Source of the DNA: CAYJXJ01 sp964374095
GTDB taxonomy: Bacteria; Elusimicrobiota; Elusimicrobia; UBA1565; UBA9628
DNA length: 52,014 bases
Reading direction: 5' to 3'
Assembly: GCA_964374095.1 (NCBI GenBank)
Contig: CAYJXJ010000009.1
Span: 1 to 52,014 of the forward strand
The position numbers were made by a program, and so were the translations under genes. Shown one piece after another: positions 1 to 6,946 of the stretch (its first letter is position 1; each line of letters opens with the position of its first letter). A model generated the notes under the pieces. That model was not told where the DNA came from. It saw nothing but the letters and a program-made list of their open reading frames with translations, and ran no database searches.

Positions 1-203
1 GGAAGCGCAGGCCTGGCACCGGTTCAACGCCCGCGAGAATTTCACCGGGACGCAAACTGGCCCATGTTCCGCCGATTCGACCGCAACGTTGGGGAGGCAC
101 ATCGTCCCCGGCAGGATGGGCCACGGCTACCTACAAATTTTCAGCGCACCCATCAATTCCGCGATCCGCCGCGGCATGTCGCTTCAATTTATATAATCCC
201 CCG
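1..203. other. Left-edge stretch with no confident gene
   Basis: No reading frame here could be assigned. A plus-strand frame is open from the window edge to a stop near 195, and a minus-strand frame is open towards the edge, but neither shows a family I recognise. The last bases carry the -10 element of the next gene. A gene continuing from outside the window cannot be excluded. Confidence 0.4.
192..197 (+). promoter_or_regulatory. -10 hexamer TATAAT, leaderless type
   Basis: A perfect TATAAT ends 6 nt before the GTG at 204, so initiation about 7 nt downstream would fall on the start codon. No convincing -35 box is visible at the usual distance. The same arrangement recurs at many genes in this window. 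Confidence 0.55.
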
Positions 204-917
204 GTGCGAAGCCTAGCCCCTCCCCGGCGGCGGACCATCGGGCCCTTGAGCGCCATCGACTTCGCCGCCTCCTCCGAGGCGCCGGTGATCGTGTGCCTGC
301 ACGGCTACGGGGCCGACGCCGCGGACCTGGCGTCGCTGGCGCAGGAGGTGGACCTCGCCCGCCCGGTCCGGTGGATTTTTCCGGACGCCCCCCTGCGGAT
401 GTCGGCCTTCATGCCGGGCAAGGCGTGGTTTGCCATCGACCAGGAGCGCATGCAGAGCGTCCAGTTCGAGGGGAAGGCGATCGATCTCGCGGCCGGCAGG
501 CCCCTGGGTCTCGACGAGGCGGTCGCGACCGTATCCGAGTTCCTCAAAGCCCTGGCGGTTCCCGTCGAGCGGCTTATCCTCGGCGGATTCAGCCAGGGCG
601 CCATGGTCGCGCTGGAATTGACGCTTGGCGCCCCCCGGACGCCCTTGGGGCTCTTCCTGATGTCGACCGCCTTGGTGGATGAGGCCGCGCTGGCGGCCCG
701 CGCCGCCGCGCGGGGGGGCATGAAGTTCTTTCAGAGCCATGGGAGCCACGATCCCCTGCTTTCCTTCGACGGCGCCCGCAGGCTCCACGCGGCGCTCGTG
801 GCCGCGGGTTGGACGGGGGAGAAGGTGATCTTCGACGGGGGCCATGGAGTCACCCGCGAGGTGCTTGACGGCCTCGCGGGATATCTCGACTCCCTGCCGC
901 GGCCGGAGGCCAAGTGA
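204..917 (+). CDS. Alpha/beta hydrolase, phospholipase/carboxylesterase family
   Basis: Predicted cytoplasmic serine esterase of 237 aa. An oxyanion-type HGYG sequence lies near residues 33-36. The nucleophile elbow GFSQGAM contains Ser130, and Asp183 and His214 (GGHG) complete a plausible triad. Length and motif order fit the carboxylesterase 2 family (YpfH-like), whose members hydrolyse short acyl esters or lysophospholipids; the substrate here is unknown. The GTG start is chosen because TATAAT sits 6 nt upstream and the family similarity begins soon after it. The gene overlaps the following CvpA-like gene by GTGA, so the two are probably cotranscribed. Confidence 0.8.
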   Translation: MRSLAPPRRRTIGPLSAIDFAASSEAPVIVCLHGYGADAADLASLAQEVDLARPVRWIFPDAPLRMSAFMPGKAWFAIDQERMQSVQFEGKAIDLAAGRPLGLDEAVATVSEFLKALAVPVERLILGGFSQGAMVALELTLGAPRTPLGLFLMSTALVDEAALAARAAARGGMKFFQSHGSHDPLLSFDGARRLHAALVAAGWTGEKVIFDGGHGVTREVLDGLAGYLDSLPRPEAK

Positions 918-1684
918 ATCTCGACCTGGCGGTGTTCGGCGTGGTCGCGGTCTTCGGGCTCCTGGGACTCATCAGCGGCCTCATCCGCCAGGTCTCGCAT
1001 TGGGTGGCCCTGGTCGCGGCCTATCTGCTCTCCCAGCCGATCTCGGCGGCGCTCACCCCCGCCGCGGCGGCCAAGTTCGGCTGGCCCGCCGGTCTCGTGC
1101 AGGTCGGGCTTTCGAGCCTGGTTTTCACCGGCGTGCTCATCGTCGGGGCCTTGCTGTGCCAGATCCTCCTGGGCAAAATCCTCGGCGGCGTGACGGGGCC
1201 GGCGGTCAACCGCGGCGGGGGGCTCATCCTGGGCGCGGCCAAGGCCGCGGCGGTCTGCTACGTCCTGCTCTCGGCGGTCCTTTTCTTCGAGAAGCCCTTG
1301 GGGGACTTCTTGCCGTCGGCGCGATCGGCGCTCAAGACTTCGGAGGTGGCCGACGTCATCAGGCGGCGCAACCTTTTCACCAAGGTGCGCCTGCCGGCGC
1401 TCGACAATGTGACCAAGCTCCTCGCCGCGGCCAAGGACCCGAAGGCCGTCAAGAAGCTCCGTGAGGACCCCAAGCTCAAGGAGCTCATGTCCGACCCGCG
1501 GCTCAAGGCCATGCTGACCGACTCCGGCCTCTCCCAGGCCGCGGCCGGGGGCGACGCCGGGGAGATGCTTGGCAGCATGGACCTCTCATCGCTCATGAGC
1601 GACCCCAAGATGGCCGGCCTGCTCGAGGACCCCAAGCTCAAGGAATTGCTGTCCGGACTTGAATCGGGGGAGAAGAAACCCTGA
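914..1684 (+). CDS. CvpA-family membrane protein with C-terminal 'DP' helical repeats
   Basis: Predicted inner-membrane protein of 256 aa. The first ~125 residues contain about four hydrophobic segments and Gly-rich turns as in CvpA/colicin V production proteins. The C-terminal ~100 residues are soluble and carry repeats of the form DPKLKELM / DPRLKAML / DPKMAGLL / DPKLKELL, reminiscent of short STI1-like DP helices. That tail is unusual for CvpA proteins, which normally end after the membrane region. The GTG start overlaps the upstream stop (GTGA), and the stop overlaps the cupin start (TGATG), which suggests a three-gene operon. Its function is not established; CvpA homologues have been linked to envelope homeostasis. 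Confidence 0.7.
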   Translation: MNLDLAVFGVVAVFGLLGLISGLIRQVSHWVALVAAYLLSQPISAALTPAAAAKFGWPAGLVQVGLSSLVFTGVLIVGALLCQILLGKILGGVTGPAVNRGGGLILGAAKAAAVCYVLLSAVLFFEKPLGDFLPSARSALKTSEVADVIRRRNLFTKVRLPALDNVTKLLAAAKDPKAVKKLREDPKLKELMSDPRLKAMLTDSGLSQAAAGGDAGEMLGSMDLSSLMSDPKMAGLLEDPKLKELLSGLESGEKKP

Positions 1685-2052
1685 TGGCGCGCTTGATCGA
1701 GTCGCCGGCCGTGGTCCCCGCCGTCGGCACCAAACCCAAGATCATCCGCGAATTCATCGGCCGGGTGAAAACGGGCACCGCGGGGGTAAGCGTCGCCCAT
1801 ATGACGAGCCCCCAGGGCTGGGTCGAGCCCGGGCAGACGCCGGAATTCGACGAGTACACGGTGGTCATGTCGGGGTGCCTGCGCGTGGAGAGCCGCGGGG
1901 GTTTTCTCGACGTCCGGGCCGGGCAGGCGGTGCACGCCGCGGCGGGGGAGTGGGTGCGCTACTCGACGCCGCAGGCCGGCGGGGCCGACTACGTGGCGGT
2001 GTGCGTGCCGGCCTTTTCTCCCGAGACCGTCAAGCGCGATCCAGCTTGCTAA
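1684..2052 (+). CDS. Small cupin-domain protein
   Basis: A 122-aa single-domain protein with a cupin-like pattern: a first motif around GWVEPGQTPEFDEYTVV and a second around DVRAGQAVHAAAGEWVRY. Cupins form a beta-barrel that often holds a metal and can be enzymes or small-molecule sensors. Only some of the usual His ligands are present, so metal binding is uncertain. The start overlaps the upstream stop by TGATG, so translation is probably coupled to the CvpA-like gene. Confidence 0.7.
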   Translation: MARLIESPAVVPAVGTKPKIIREFIGRVKTGTAGVSVAHMTSPQGWVEPGQTPEFDEYTVVMSGCLRVESRGGFLDVRAGQAVHAAAGEWVRYSTPQAGGADYVAVCVPAFSPETVKRDPAC

Positions 2053-2059
2053 TATCTAA

Positions 2060-2074
2060 TTTACGACGTAAAAT
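2060..2074 (+). promoter_or_regulatory. Palindrome TTTACGACGTAAA overlapping -10 TAAAAT
   Basis: A 13-bp odd palindrome (2060-2072) runs into a TAAAAT hexamer (2069-2074) that ends 6 nt before the ATG at 2081. A repressor bound there would cover the promoter of the ATPase gene. The promoter reading follows the leaderless pattern seen elsewhere in the window; the operator role is inference. Confidence 0.45.
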
Positions 2075-2080
2075 AGATGT

Positions 2081-3268
2081 ATGTATTCTAGGAAAATAAT
2101 CCTGCCCCAGCGGAACAGCTTCTTCCTCTTCGGCCCCCGATTGACGGGGAAGAGCACGCTCTTGCGCCAGGCATTCGGGCAGAAGGACGATCTTTTCCTT
2201 GATCTGCTTCAGCCGGCGGTTCATCAAAAGTATCTCGCCGAGCCCGAGGCGCTCAAACGCGAGATCGAGGCGGCCGCGGATAAGTGCAAGCGCGTGGTGC
2301 TCGATGAGATCCAACGCGCGCCCGCGCTCCTGGATATGGCGCATCATCTGATGGAATCGCCTTCGACCCGCCACCTTCAGTTCATCATGAGCGGATCGAG
2401 CGCGAGAAAGCTCAAGCGCTCAAAGGCCAACCTATTGGGAGGCCGGGCTTGGTCCTTGGAGCTTTTTCCTCTAACTCATGACGAATTAGGGGAGGATTTC
2501 GTTTTGGAAAAGGCCCTTTCCTTTGGAACTTTGCCCAAGATATATTCCTCGCAGGGGAGCGATGCGGAAGAAGGCCTGCGGGCTTATGTGGAAACGTATC
2601 TGACCGAGGAGATCAAGGCCGAGGCCCTGACTCGAAACCTCGGGGCGTTCATCCGGTTCTTGCCCATGGCCGCCGCCGAAAGCGGGCACATCGTAAATGC
2701 TTCCAACATCGGCCGCGAGATCGGGGTCAGTTATAAGACGATCCAGGAATATTTTCAGATCCTGGAGGATACCTTGCTGGGATTTTGGCTCGAGCCGTAC
2801 GCTAAATCGCCGCGGAAGCGGATGGCGAGGCATCCCAAGTTTTATTTTTTCGATACGGGAGTGCTACGAGCCCTTAAGAAGACCCTGAAGGTCCCGTTGG
2901 AGCGGGCCAGCACGGAGTTCGGGGACCTTTTCGAAAACTTCTTCATCAATGAGGTCAGGCGCTTGAGCTCTTACCGTCGCCTCGATCTGACCCTCAGCTA
3001 TTATAGGACGGAGGCGGGAGCCGAGGTGGACTTGATCGTTCAGCGGCCCGGCAAGCCCTGGTCGGCCATAGAGGTCAAGGCGACGCGGCGCCCTTCATCG
3101 TCCCTGTGCTCGGGACTCTTGTCTTTCGCCGAAATCATGCCGGAGGCGGAGCTCTGGCTCGCTTGCGGGATAGAGAGACCGCAGCTTTTTCGGTTCGGCA
3201 AACGGACGGTGCGGGCCTTGCCCTGGTTGGATTGCCTCAACACGCTCTCGGGGGCCCGGTCCGCGTGA
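2081..3268 (+). CDS. ATPase of the AAA_14/DUF4143 family
   Basis: A 395-aa P-loop ATPase. The Walker A motif GPRLTGKST lies at about residues 18-27, a Walker B-like VVLDEIQRAP near 71-80 and a sensor-type FIMSGSS near 105. The C-terminal half has a winged-helix-like stretch and then a DUF4143 nuclease-like region ending in AEVDLIV and AIEVKA, a PD-(D/E)xK-like pattern. Proteins of this family are common in bacteria and archaea, often mobile, and poorly characterised; links to toxin-antitoxin or defence functions are proposed. The lower GC of this stretch compared with its neighbours suggests it was acquired. The start follows TAAAAT by 6 nt. Confidence 0.8.
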   Translation: MYSRKIILPQRNSFFLFGPRLTGKSTLLRQAFGQKDDLFLDLLQPAVHQKYLAEPEALKREIEAAADKCKRVVLDEIQRAPALLDMAHHLMESPSTRHLQFIMSGSSARKLKRSKANLLGGRAWSLELFPLTHDELGEDFVLEKALSFGTLPKIYSSQGSDAEEGLRAYVETYLTEEIKAEALTRNLGAFIRFLPMAAAESGHIVNASNIGREIGVSYKTIQEYFQILEDTLLGFWLEPYAKSPRKRMARHPKFYFFDTGVLRALKKTLKVPLERASTEFGDLFENFFINEVRRLSSYRRLDLTLSYYRTEAGAEVDLIVQRPGKPWSAIEVKATRRPSSSLCSGLLSFAEIMPEAELWLACGIERPQLFRFGKRTVRALPWLDCLNTLSGARSA

Positions 3269-3340
3269 GCCAAGCAGGAGGTGCTTCAGAAGATCCTGCC
3301 GGCTCCGACGGCGGTCTGAGCCCGGCCGGGCCGCCCCCCG

Positions 3341-4159
3341 CTATCCTACGGGCGAGTAGCTGCGCACGCGCTTTCGCCAGCCGGCCAGCCAGCGGGACTC
3401 CCCGCGCTCCGGGGGCGAATTGCGCACCCGGCGGGCGAGAACTCGGGCGGTGGCCCGGGAAAATTCCCGCAGGGCGGCTTCCTCTTCCGGTTCGCCCCGC
3501 ATGAACAACAGCGCCTGCAGCAGCCCCCAGCCCTTGCCCCCGTAGCGCTCCTGGCGCCCGGTGCCTTCGCCCTTGAAGTTCACGTAGTCGACGAGCGCGT
3601 AGAGCCCGTCGCTCTGTTCGGCGAGCGTGTCGAAGCGCCGGCGCAGGAGTCGGCGGTGGCGCCGGGGCGCGGCCTTGAGAACCCGGGGCAGGGCGACCTG
3701 GAGACGGTCGGCCATGTAGCGGGCTTGCAAATCGACGGTCGACGCCATCAGCGAGCGAAGCTCCCGCATGCGCGGCGATTTTTGGTCCCGCAGGAAGCTC
3801 TCCCGGTCCGGCCACGGACAGCGCGGGGAGTCCTTCAGCCATGTCGGGAGTTCGATCCCGTGGCCCTCGAGATACGCGAGGAGCTTGGTGAAGCTCTCTT
3901 GGAAGGGCCGTTCGGCGCCGGCCGGATACCAGATGAAGTGGCCGATTCCCAGGGAGGCGAAGTCCTCGCCGGCGTTCCAATGCGTCAGGCCCGAGAGCTT
4001 GCCGCCGCTCTCGTTGTGCCAAATCCGCTTGCCGATGGCGTTGGCGTCCTCGTCGGTCACCCAGCCGGCGCCCGGGATGAGGGAGGCGCCTTCCGGCGCG
4101 AGCAGGACGGGAGCGGCCGCGGCGGCAAGGCCGACAACGGCGAGAGCGAGCAGGTTCAG
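3341..4159 (-). CDS. Conserved exported protein, possible lysozyme-like fold; CTG start proposed
   Basis: An exported protein of about 272 aa. Translation is proposed to start at CTG (4159) because GGGGAG lies 5 nt upstream and the reading then begins directly with a clean signal peptide (MNLLALAVVG, then an Ala-rich stretch). A start at GTG 4237 would add 26 residues with no recognisable feature and would translate through a strong terminator-like hairpin. The mature protein carries a conserved block IWHNESGGKL...LTHWNAGEDF...GIGHFIWYP, and DYVNFKGEG further on. This block is conserved in uncharacterised proteins of other diderms. The Glu/Gly-Gly pattern hints at a glycosidase of the lysozyme superfamily, but I cannot prove it. 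Confidence 0.6.
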   Translation of the reverse strand: MNLLALAVVGLAAAAAPVLLAPEGASLIPGAGWVTDEDANAIGKRIWHNESGGKLSGLTHWNAGEDFASLGIGHFIWYPAGAERPFQESFTKLLAYLEGHGIELPTWLKDSPRCPWPDRESFLRDQKSPRMRELRSLMASTVDLQARYMADRLQVALPRVLKAAPRRHRRLLRRRFDTLAEQSDGLYALVDYVNFKGEGTGRQERYGGKGWGLLQALLFMRGEPEEEAALREFSRATARVLARRVRNSPPERGESRWLAGWRKRVRSYSPVG

Positions 4160-4180
4160 GACGTCTCCCCATCGCCCCGG

Positions 4181-4213
4181 AAAAAAGTCGGCCGAGCAGA
4201 GGGCTCGGCCGAC
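4181..4213 (-). terminator. Intrinsic terminator/attenuator hairpin in the leader of the exported-protein gene
   Basis: On the minus strand a perfect 11-bp stem GTCGGCCGAGC / GCTCGGCCGAC with a 5-nt loop is followed by TTTTTT. It lies just upstream of the proposed CTG start at 4159 and downstream of a TAAATACT stretch near 4240-4247. No minus-strand gene lies upstream that would need terminating, so an attenuator or a short leader RNA is plausible. Confidence 0.65.
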
Positions 4214-4386
4214 CTCTCGCCGCTGCCGGGGCGGCACTAGTATTTAGCCGACCTGGCCCGATTTGTCAAGGCCCACATCGCGGAGAACCCGCATTTCTGG
4301 GTCTTTTGCGCAGGGCCCTTAAGCCTTTGGCCTCGGGCGTCCGCAGGTTTCGACGGCTATCCTGGTCTGGACGCAAGGAGACAATC

Positions 4387-5172
4387 ATGGATTCTTGGAA
4401 ATCCGCCGGACTGGCCGCCATCGCTGTACTCATGCTGCCCGCCATCGCCGCCCCCGAGCCGGGCTTGGCCCCGCTCATCCTCGCTTTGGAGCAGGCCCGC
4501 GGGCATTCCGCCGTCCTGAGTGCCCAGGCGCGGAGTGCCCCGGCGCCGGCGCCCGGCAACCTGCTGCGCGGGGATCTCTGGGCGCAGTTTCCGCCGCCCA
4601 ACGCCGAGGAGCGGGCCATTCTGGGCGCGAGGCTTCCGGGTGTGCGCCCCGAGAGCGTGCGGGTCGTTGGCAAGGAGCAGATAGAGGACCTTATGGCGCG
4701 GGCCATCGCGAGCCAGGCCACCTACATGGACCTGCTCACCGACGCGGCCCTGTCCGCCAACGCGGTGTTCTACGTTCCTCTGGCCGCTTTGCAGGTCCTG
4801 GATCGGAAGTACGTCACGGGCGCCATGCCTTATTCCGGAACCGCCAAGGACGGCCGCCCTTTCCGGATGGCGGCCATCGTCGCGGGTCAGAGGCGCCTCG
4901 ACTTCCTTTATGACCTGACCGATGAATTCCAGTTCGACAGCGACGGCTTCATTTTCAAGATCGCGCCCGGAGGCGGCGTTTCCGCCGTGATCGCCGGGCC
5001 CGGCGTCCTCACCGAGATCAAGGGCGCCAAGGTATACGGATGCGCCGGCCTCTGCGCCTGGGCCGAGTTCGTGAAGTGGCAGAAAGAGGGCGACAAACTG
5101 CACGTTTGGGCGAAAGCCTTCGGCAGGACTCAGGACAGATTCACCGAGCTGCGCCCCATCCGCGCGAAATGA
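4387..5172 (+). CDS. Exported protein of unknown function
   Basis: A 261-aa protein with an N-terminal signal peptide (hydrophobic stretch at residues 6-21, then APEPG). The ATG at 4387 is preceded by AAGGAG at 6 nt, one of the few clear Shine-Dalgarno sites among the native genes here. The mature part has no motif I recognise; a CAGLCAW stretch near the C-terminus contains two Cys that could form a disulfide, and the predicted pattern is beta-rich after residue 130. Translation from an upstream start would add a basic, non-exported N-terminus, so this start is preferred. Confidence 0.7.
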   Translation: MDSWKSAGLAAIAVLMLPAIAAPEPGLAPLILALEQARGHSAVLSAQARSAPAPAPGNLLRGDLWAQFPPPNAEERAILGARLPGVRPESVRVVGKEQIEDLMARAIASQATYMDLLTDAALSANAVFYVPLAALQVLDRKYVTGAMPYSGTAKDGRPFRMAAIVAGQRRLDFLYDLTDEFQFDSDGFIFKIAPGGGVSAVIAGPGVLTEIKGAKVYGCAGLCAWAEFVKWQKEGDKLHVWAKAFGRTQDRFTELRPIRAK

Positions 5173-5182
5173 CGTAAATTGA

Positions 5183-5188
5183 TATAAT
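5183..5188 (+). promoter_or_regulatory. -10 hexamer TATAAT, leaderless type
   Basis: TATAAT ends exactly 6 nt before the ATG at 5195 and lies 10 nt after the upstream stop. Initiation would therefore be expected at or next to the start codon. Confidence 0.6.
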
Positions 5189-5194
5189 CGGGGT

Positions 5195-6178
5195 ATGATG
5201 ACGAAAGCCCCTCTCGCCCTGATCGCCGCCTTGCTCTGCGCCGCCGTCCCGGCGCGGTCCCGCACCCTGGAGGCCTTGAGCGCCGACGCCGCGGCCTTCT
5301 CCGTCCCCGACTTGCCCAAGCTCTCGCTCACGGGAGTTGCCGACGCCGCGGCCGCCGCCCGCATCCCGGGCTACGGCGAACTGATCCACACGTTGCCCTC
5401 GGAACCCGCGATGGTCACCAAGGAGAAGGTGAAGATCTGGCGGCTCGCCCCGTTCACGGGCTACGATACCTTCCGGGATGCCGAGATCGTGATGAACTAC
5501 TGGAAGGGCCTGCTGGCGGACTCCGGTTTGACCATCACCACCTACAGCGTGACGTCGCTTTTCGCCGGGCGCTACGATTATCAAATCTCCTACTCCGGGG
5601 AGAAGTACCTTGAGGTCTTCGAGGGCGAGAAGACCTTCGCCGATCCGGCGGCCGCCGAGGCGGCCCGCGCCGAGGCCGAGTCCGCCCTGCGCGCCAACGG
5701 CCTGGCCGTGGTCAAGGGCTTCGTTGTGCGCGGCGGGGGCGAGTTCATGCTCATGATCTATTACCACGCCGTCTACGCGCCGATCGCCAACGACCGCCTG
5801 CTCGCGCGCCGCCATTCCCCGCTGACCCTCCACCCGACCGCGGACGCCGCCCGCGCCCAGGCCGAGCGGGAGAAGGCCGTCCTGACCGGACTGGGGATCA
5901 CCGTGCTCGAGACTTCGGTGACGAGCGGCCCCCAGGGCGCGCTCCACCAGCTTCAGTACGTGGGCCGCTGGGACTCCATCCGGGAGCACGTCTCCCAGAC
6001 TTATAAGGACAAAGCCGCCGCGCAGGCCGCGCTCGAGACCTTCGTCGGCGCGCTCGCCCAGGCCGCGGTGCTCGACTCCGAGGTCTACCCGGCCGGTCCC
6101 TGGTTCGAGGACGGGCACGCCTTCCGCGTGCGTTACGCCCAACGCCGGAGCGCCGGCAGCCTCTCGACCGGCCGGTAG
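5195..6178 (+). CDS. Exported protein with repeated alpha/beta units, unknown function
   Basis: A 327-aa protein with a signal peptide (residues 1-22, ending near ARS). The mature chain seems to contain two or three copies of a similar unit: an Ala/Glu-rich helix (AAAEAARAEAESALRANGL, AAARAQAEREKAVLTGLGI) followed by strands such as TTYSVTSLF and LETSVTSGP and a closing aromatic strand (YDYQISYSG, HQLQYVGRW). This looks like an internal duplication. No enzyme motif is visible. A second ATG overlaps the first (ATGATG), and the first is placed correctly for a leaderless message. Confidence 0.65.
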   Translation: MMTKAPLALIAALLCAAVPARSRTLEALSADAAAFSVPDLPKLSLTGVADAAAAARIPGYGELIHTLPSEPAMVTKEKVKIWRLAPFTGYDTFRDAEIVMNYWKGLLADSGLTITTYSVTSLFAGRYDYQISYSGEKYLEVFEGEKTFADPAAAEAARAEAESALRANGLAVVKGFVVRGGGEFMLMIYYHAVYAPIANDRLLARRHSPLTLHPTADAARAQAEREKAVLTGLGITVLETSVTSGPQGALHQLQYVGRWDSIREHVSQTYKDKAAAQAALETFVGALAQAAVLDSEVYPAGPWFEDGHAFRVRYAQRRSAGSLSTGR

Positions 6179-6208
6179 GCCGCTCTTGCCCCGCGGGGGC
6201 GCGCCTGC

Positions 6209-6214
6209 TACACT
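6209..6214 (+). promoter_or_regulatory. -10 element TACACT of the tRNA gene
   Basis: TACACT ends 8 nt before the mature tRNA 5' end, a normal distance for a tRNA promoter with a very short 5' leader. Confidence 0.5.
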
Positions 6215-6222
6215 AACAGCAC

Positions 6223-6293
6223 GCCCCCGTAGCTCAGTGGCAGAGCAGCAGTTTTGTAAACTGCCTACCTCGGTTCGATTCCGGGCGGGGGCT
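6223..6293 (+). tRNA. tRNA-Thr (anticodon TGT)
   Basis: A 71-nt cloverleaf. The acceptor arms GCCCCCG / CGGGGGC pair perfectly, the D stem is GCTC / GAGC, the anticodon arm is GCAGT-TTTGTAA-ACTGC, the variable loop has 4 nt, and the T arm is CTCGG-TTCGATT-CCGGG with one G-U pair. The anticodon TGT reads Thr ACA and ACG codons. The CCA end is not encoded. The 3' part is overlapped on the other strand by the end of the pseudouridine synthase gene. Confidence 0.95.
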
Positions 6294-6897
6294 TCGCCTC
6301 TCCCCGGTCAGCGCCCCAGCGAATTCGCGGCGGGGGGGTGGATAGGCGCCGCCAGCGCCCGGGGGTGAGGCCCTCCAGGCCGATGGCGCCGATCCGGGTG
6401 CGCACCAGCCGCAGGGTCGGATGCCCCACCGCGGCGGTCATCCGGCGGACCTGGCGGTGGCGCCCCTCGCCGATGATGATCTCCAGCCAGGCCGTGGGCA
6501 CCGAGAGCCGGCGCCGGATGGGCGGGTCGCGCGGCGCCAGCGCCGGCTCGGCGTCGAGGAGCCGCACCCGGCAGGGCCGCGTGGGCCCGTCCGAGAGCCG
6601 GGGCCCGCGGGAGAGGCGCTCCAGGGCCCGCGTGTCCGGCACCCGCTCCACCTGGGCGAGGTAGGTTTTCGTCTGTCCTCGGCGCGGGTTGGTGAGCCGG
6701 TGCTGGAGCGCCCCGTCGTTGGTGAGCAGAAGCAGTCCCTCGCTGTCATGGTCGAGACGTCCGGCCGGGTAGAATCCCTTGGGCAGGCCGAAGTCGGCGA
6801 GGGTCTTATGACCGGCCAGGGGGGTGAACTGCGAGACCACCCCGTAGGGTTTGTACAGGGCGAAGAGCCGGCAGAGTCCCTCGGGGCCTTGGCGCAT
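6265..6897 (-). CDS. rluE: 23S rRNA pseudouridine synthase, RluE-like (RsuA family)
   Basis: About 210 aa from ATG 6897; a TTG three nt earlier is also possible. The family block GRLDHDSEGLLLLTNDG contains the catalytic Asp. The downstream signature PRDPPIRRR, SVPTAWLEI, EGRHRQVRRMTAAVGHP and GRWR matches RluE-type enzymes, which lack an S4 domain and isomerise a single uridine in 23S rRNA (U2457 in E. coli). The last ~10 codons run antisense into tRNA-Thr, so the tail is encoded by the complement of the tRNA T arm and acceptor. A TATCAT hexamer 11 nt before the ATG may be its -10 element. It is divergent from the membrane-protein gene at 6947. Confidence 0.88.
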   Translation of the reverse strand: MRQGPEGLCRLFALYKPYGVVSQFTPLAGHKTLADFGLPKGFYPAGRLDHDSEGLLLLTNDGALQHRLTNPRRGQTKTYLAQVERVPDTRALERLSRGPRLSDGPTRPCRVRLLDAEPALAPRDPPIRRRLSVPTAWLEIIIGEGRHRQVRRMTAAVGHPTLRLVRTRIGAIGLEGLTPGRWRRLSTPPPRIRWGADRGEAKPPPGIEPR

Positions 6898-6932
6898 CAA
6901 GCCTGAGGATGATAGCAAACAGCCCCATTATG

Positions 6933-6938
6933 TAGAAT
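6933..6938 (+). promoter_or_regulatory. -10 hexamer TAGAAT, leaderless type
   Basis: TAGAAT ends 8 nt before the GTG at 6947. It overlaps a minus-strand CATAAT (6928-6933) that could serve the divergent pseudouridine synthase gene. Confidence 0.45.
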
Positions 6939-6946
6939 CAGCGCCA

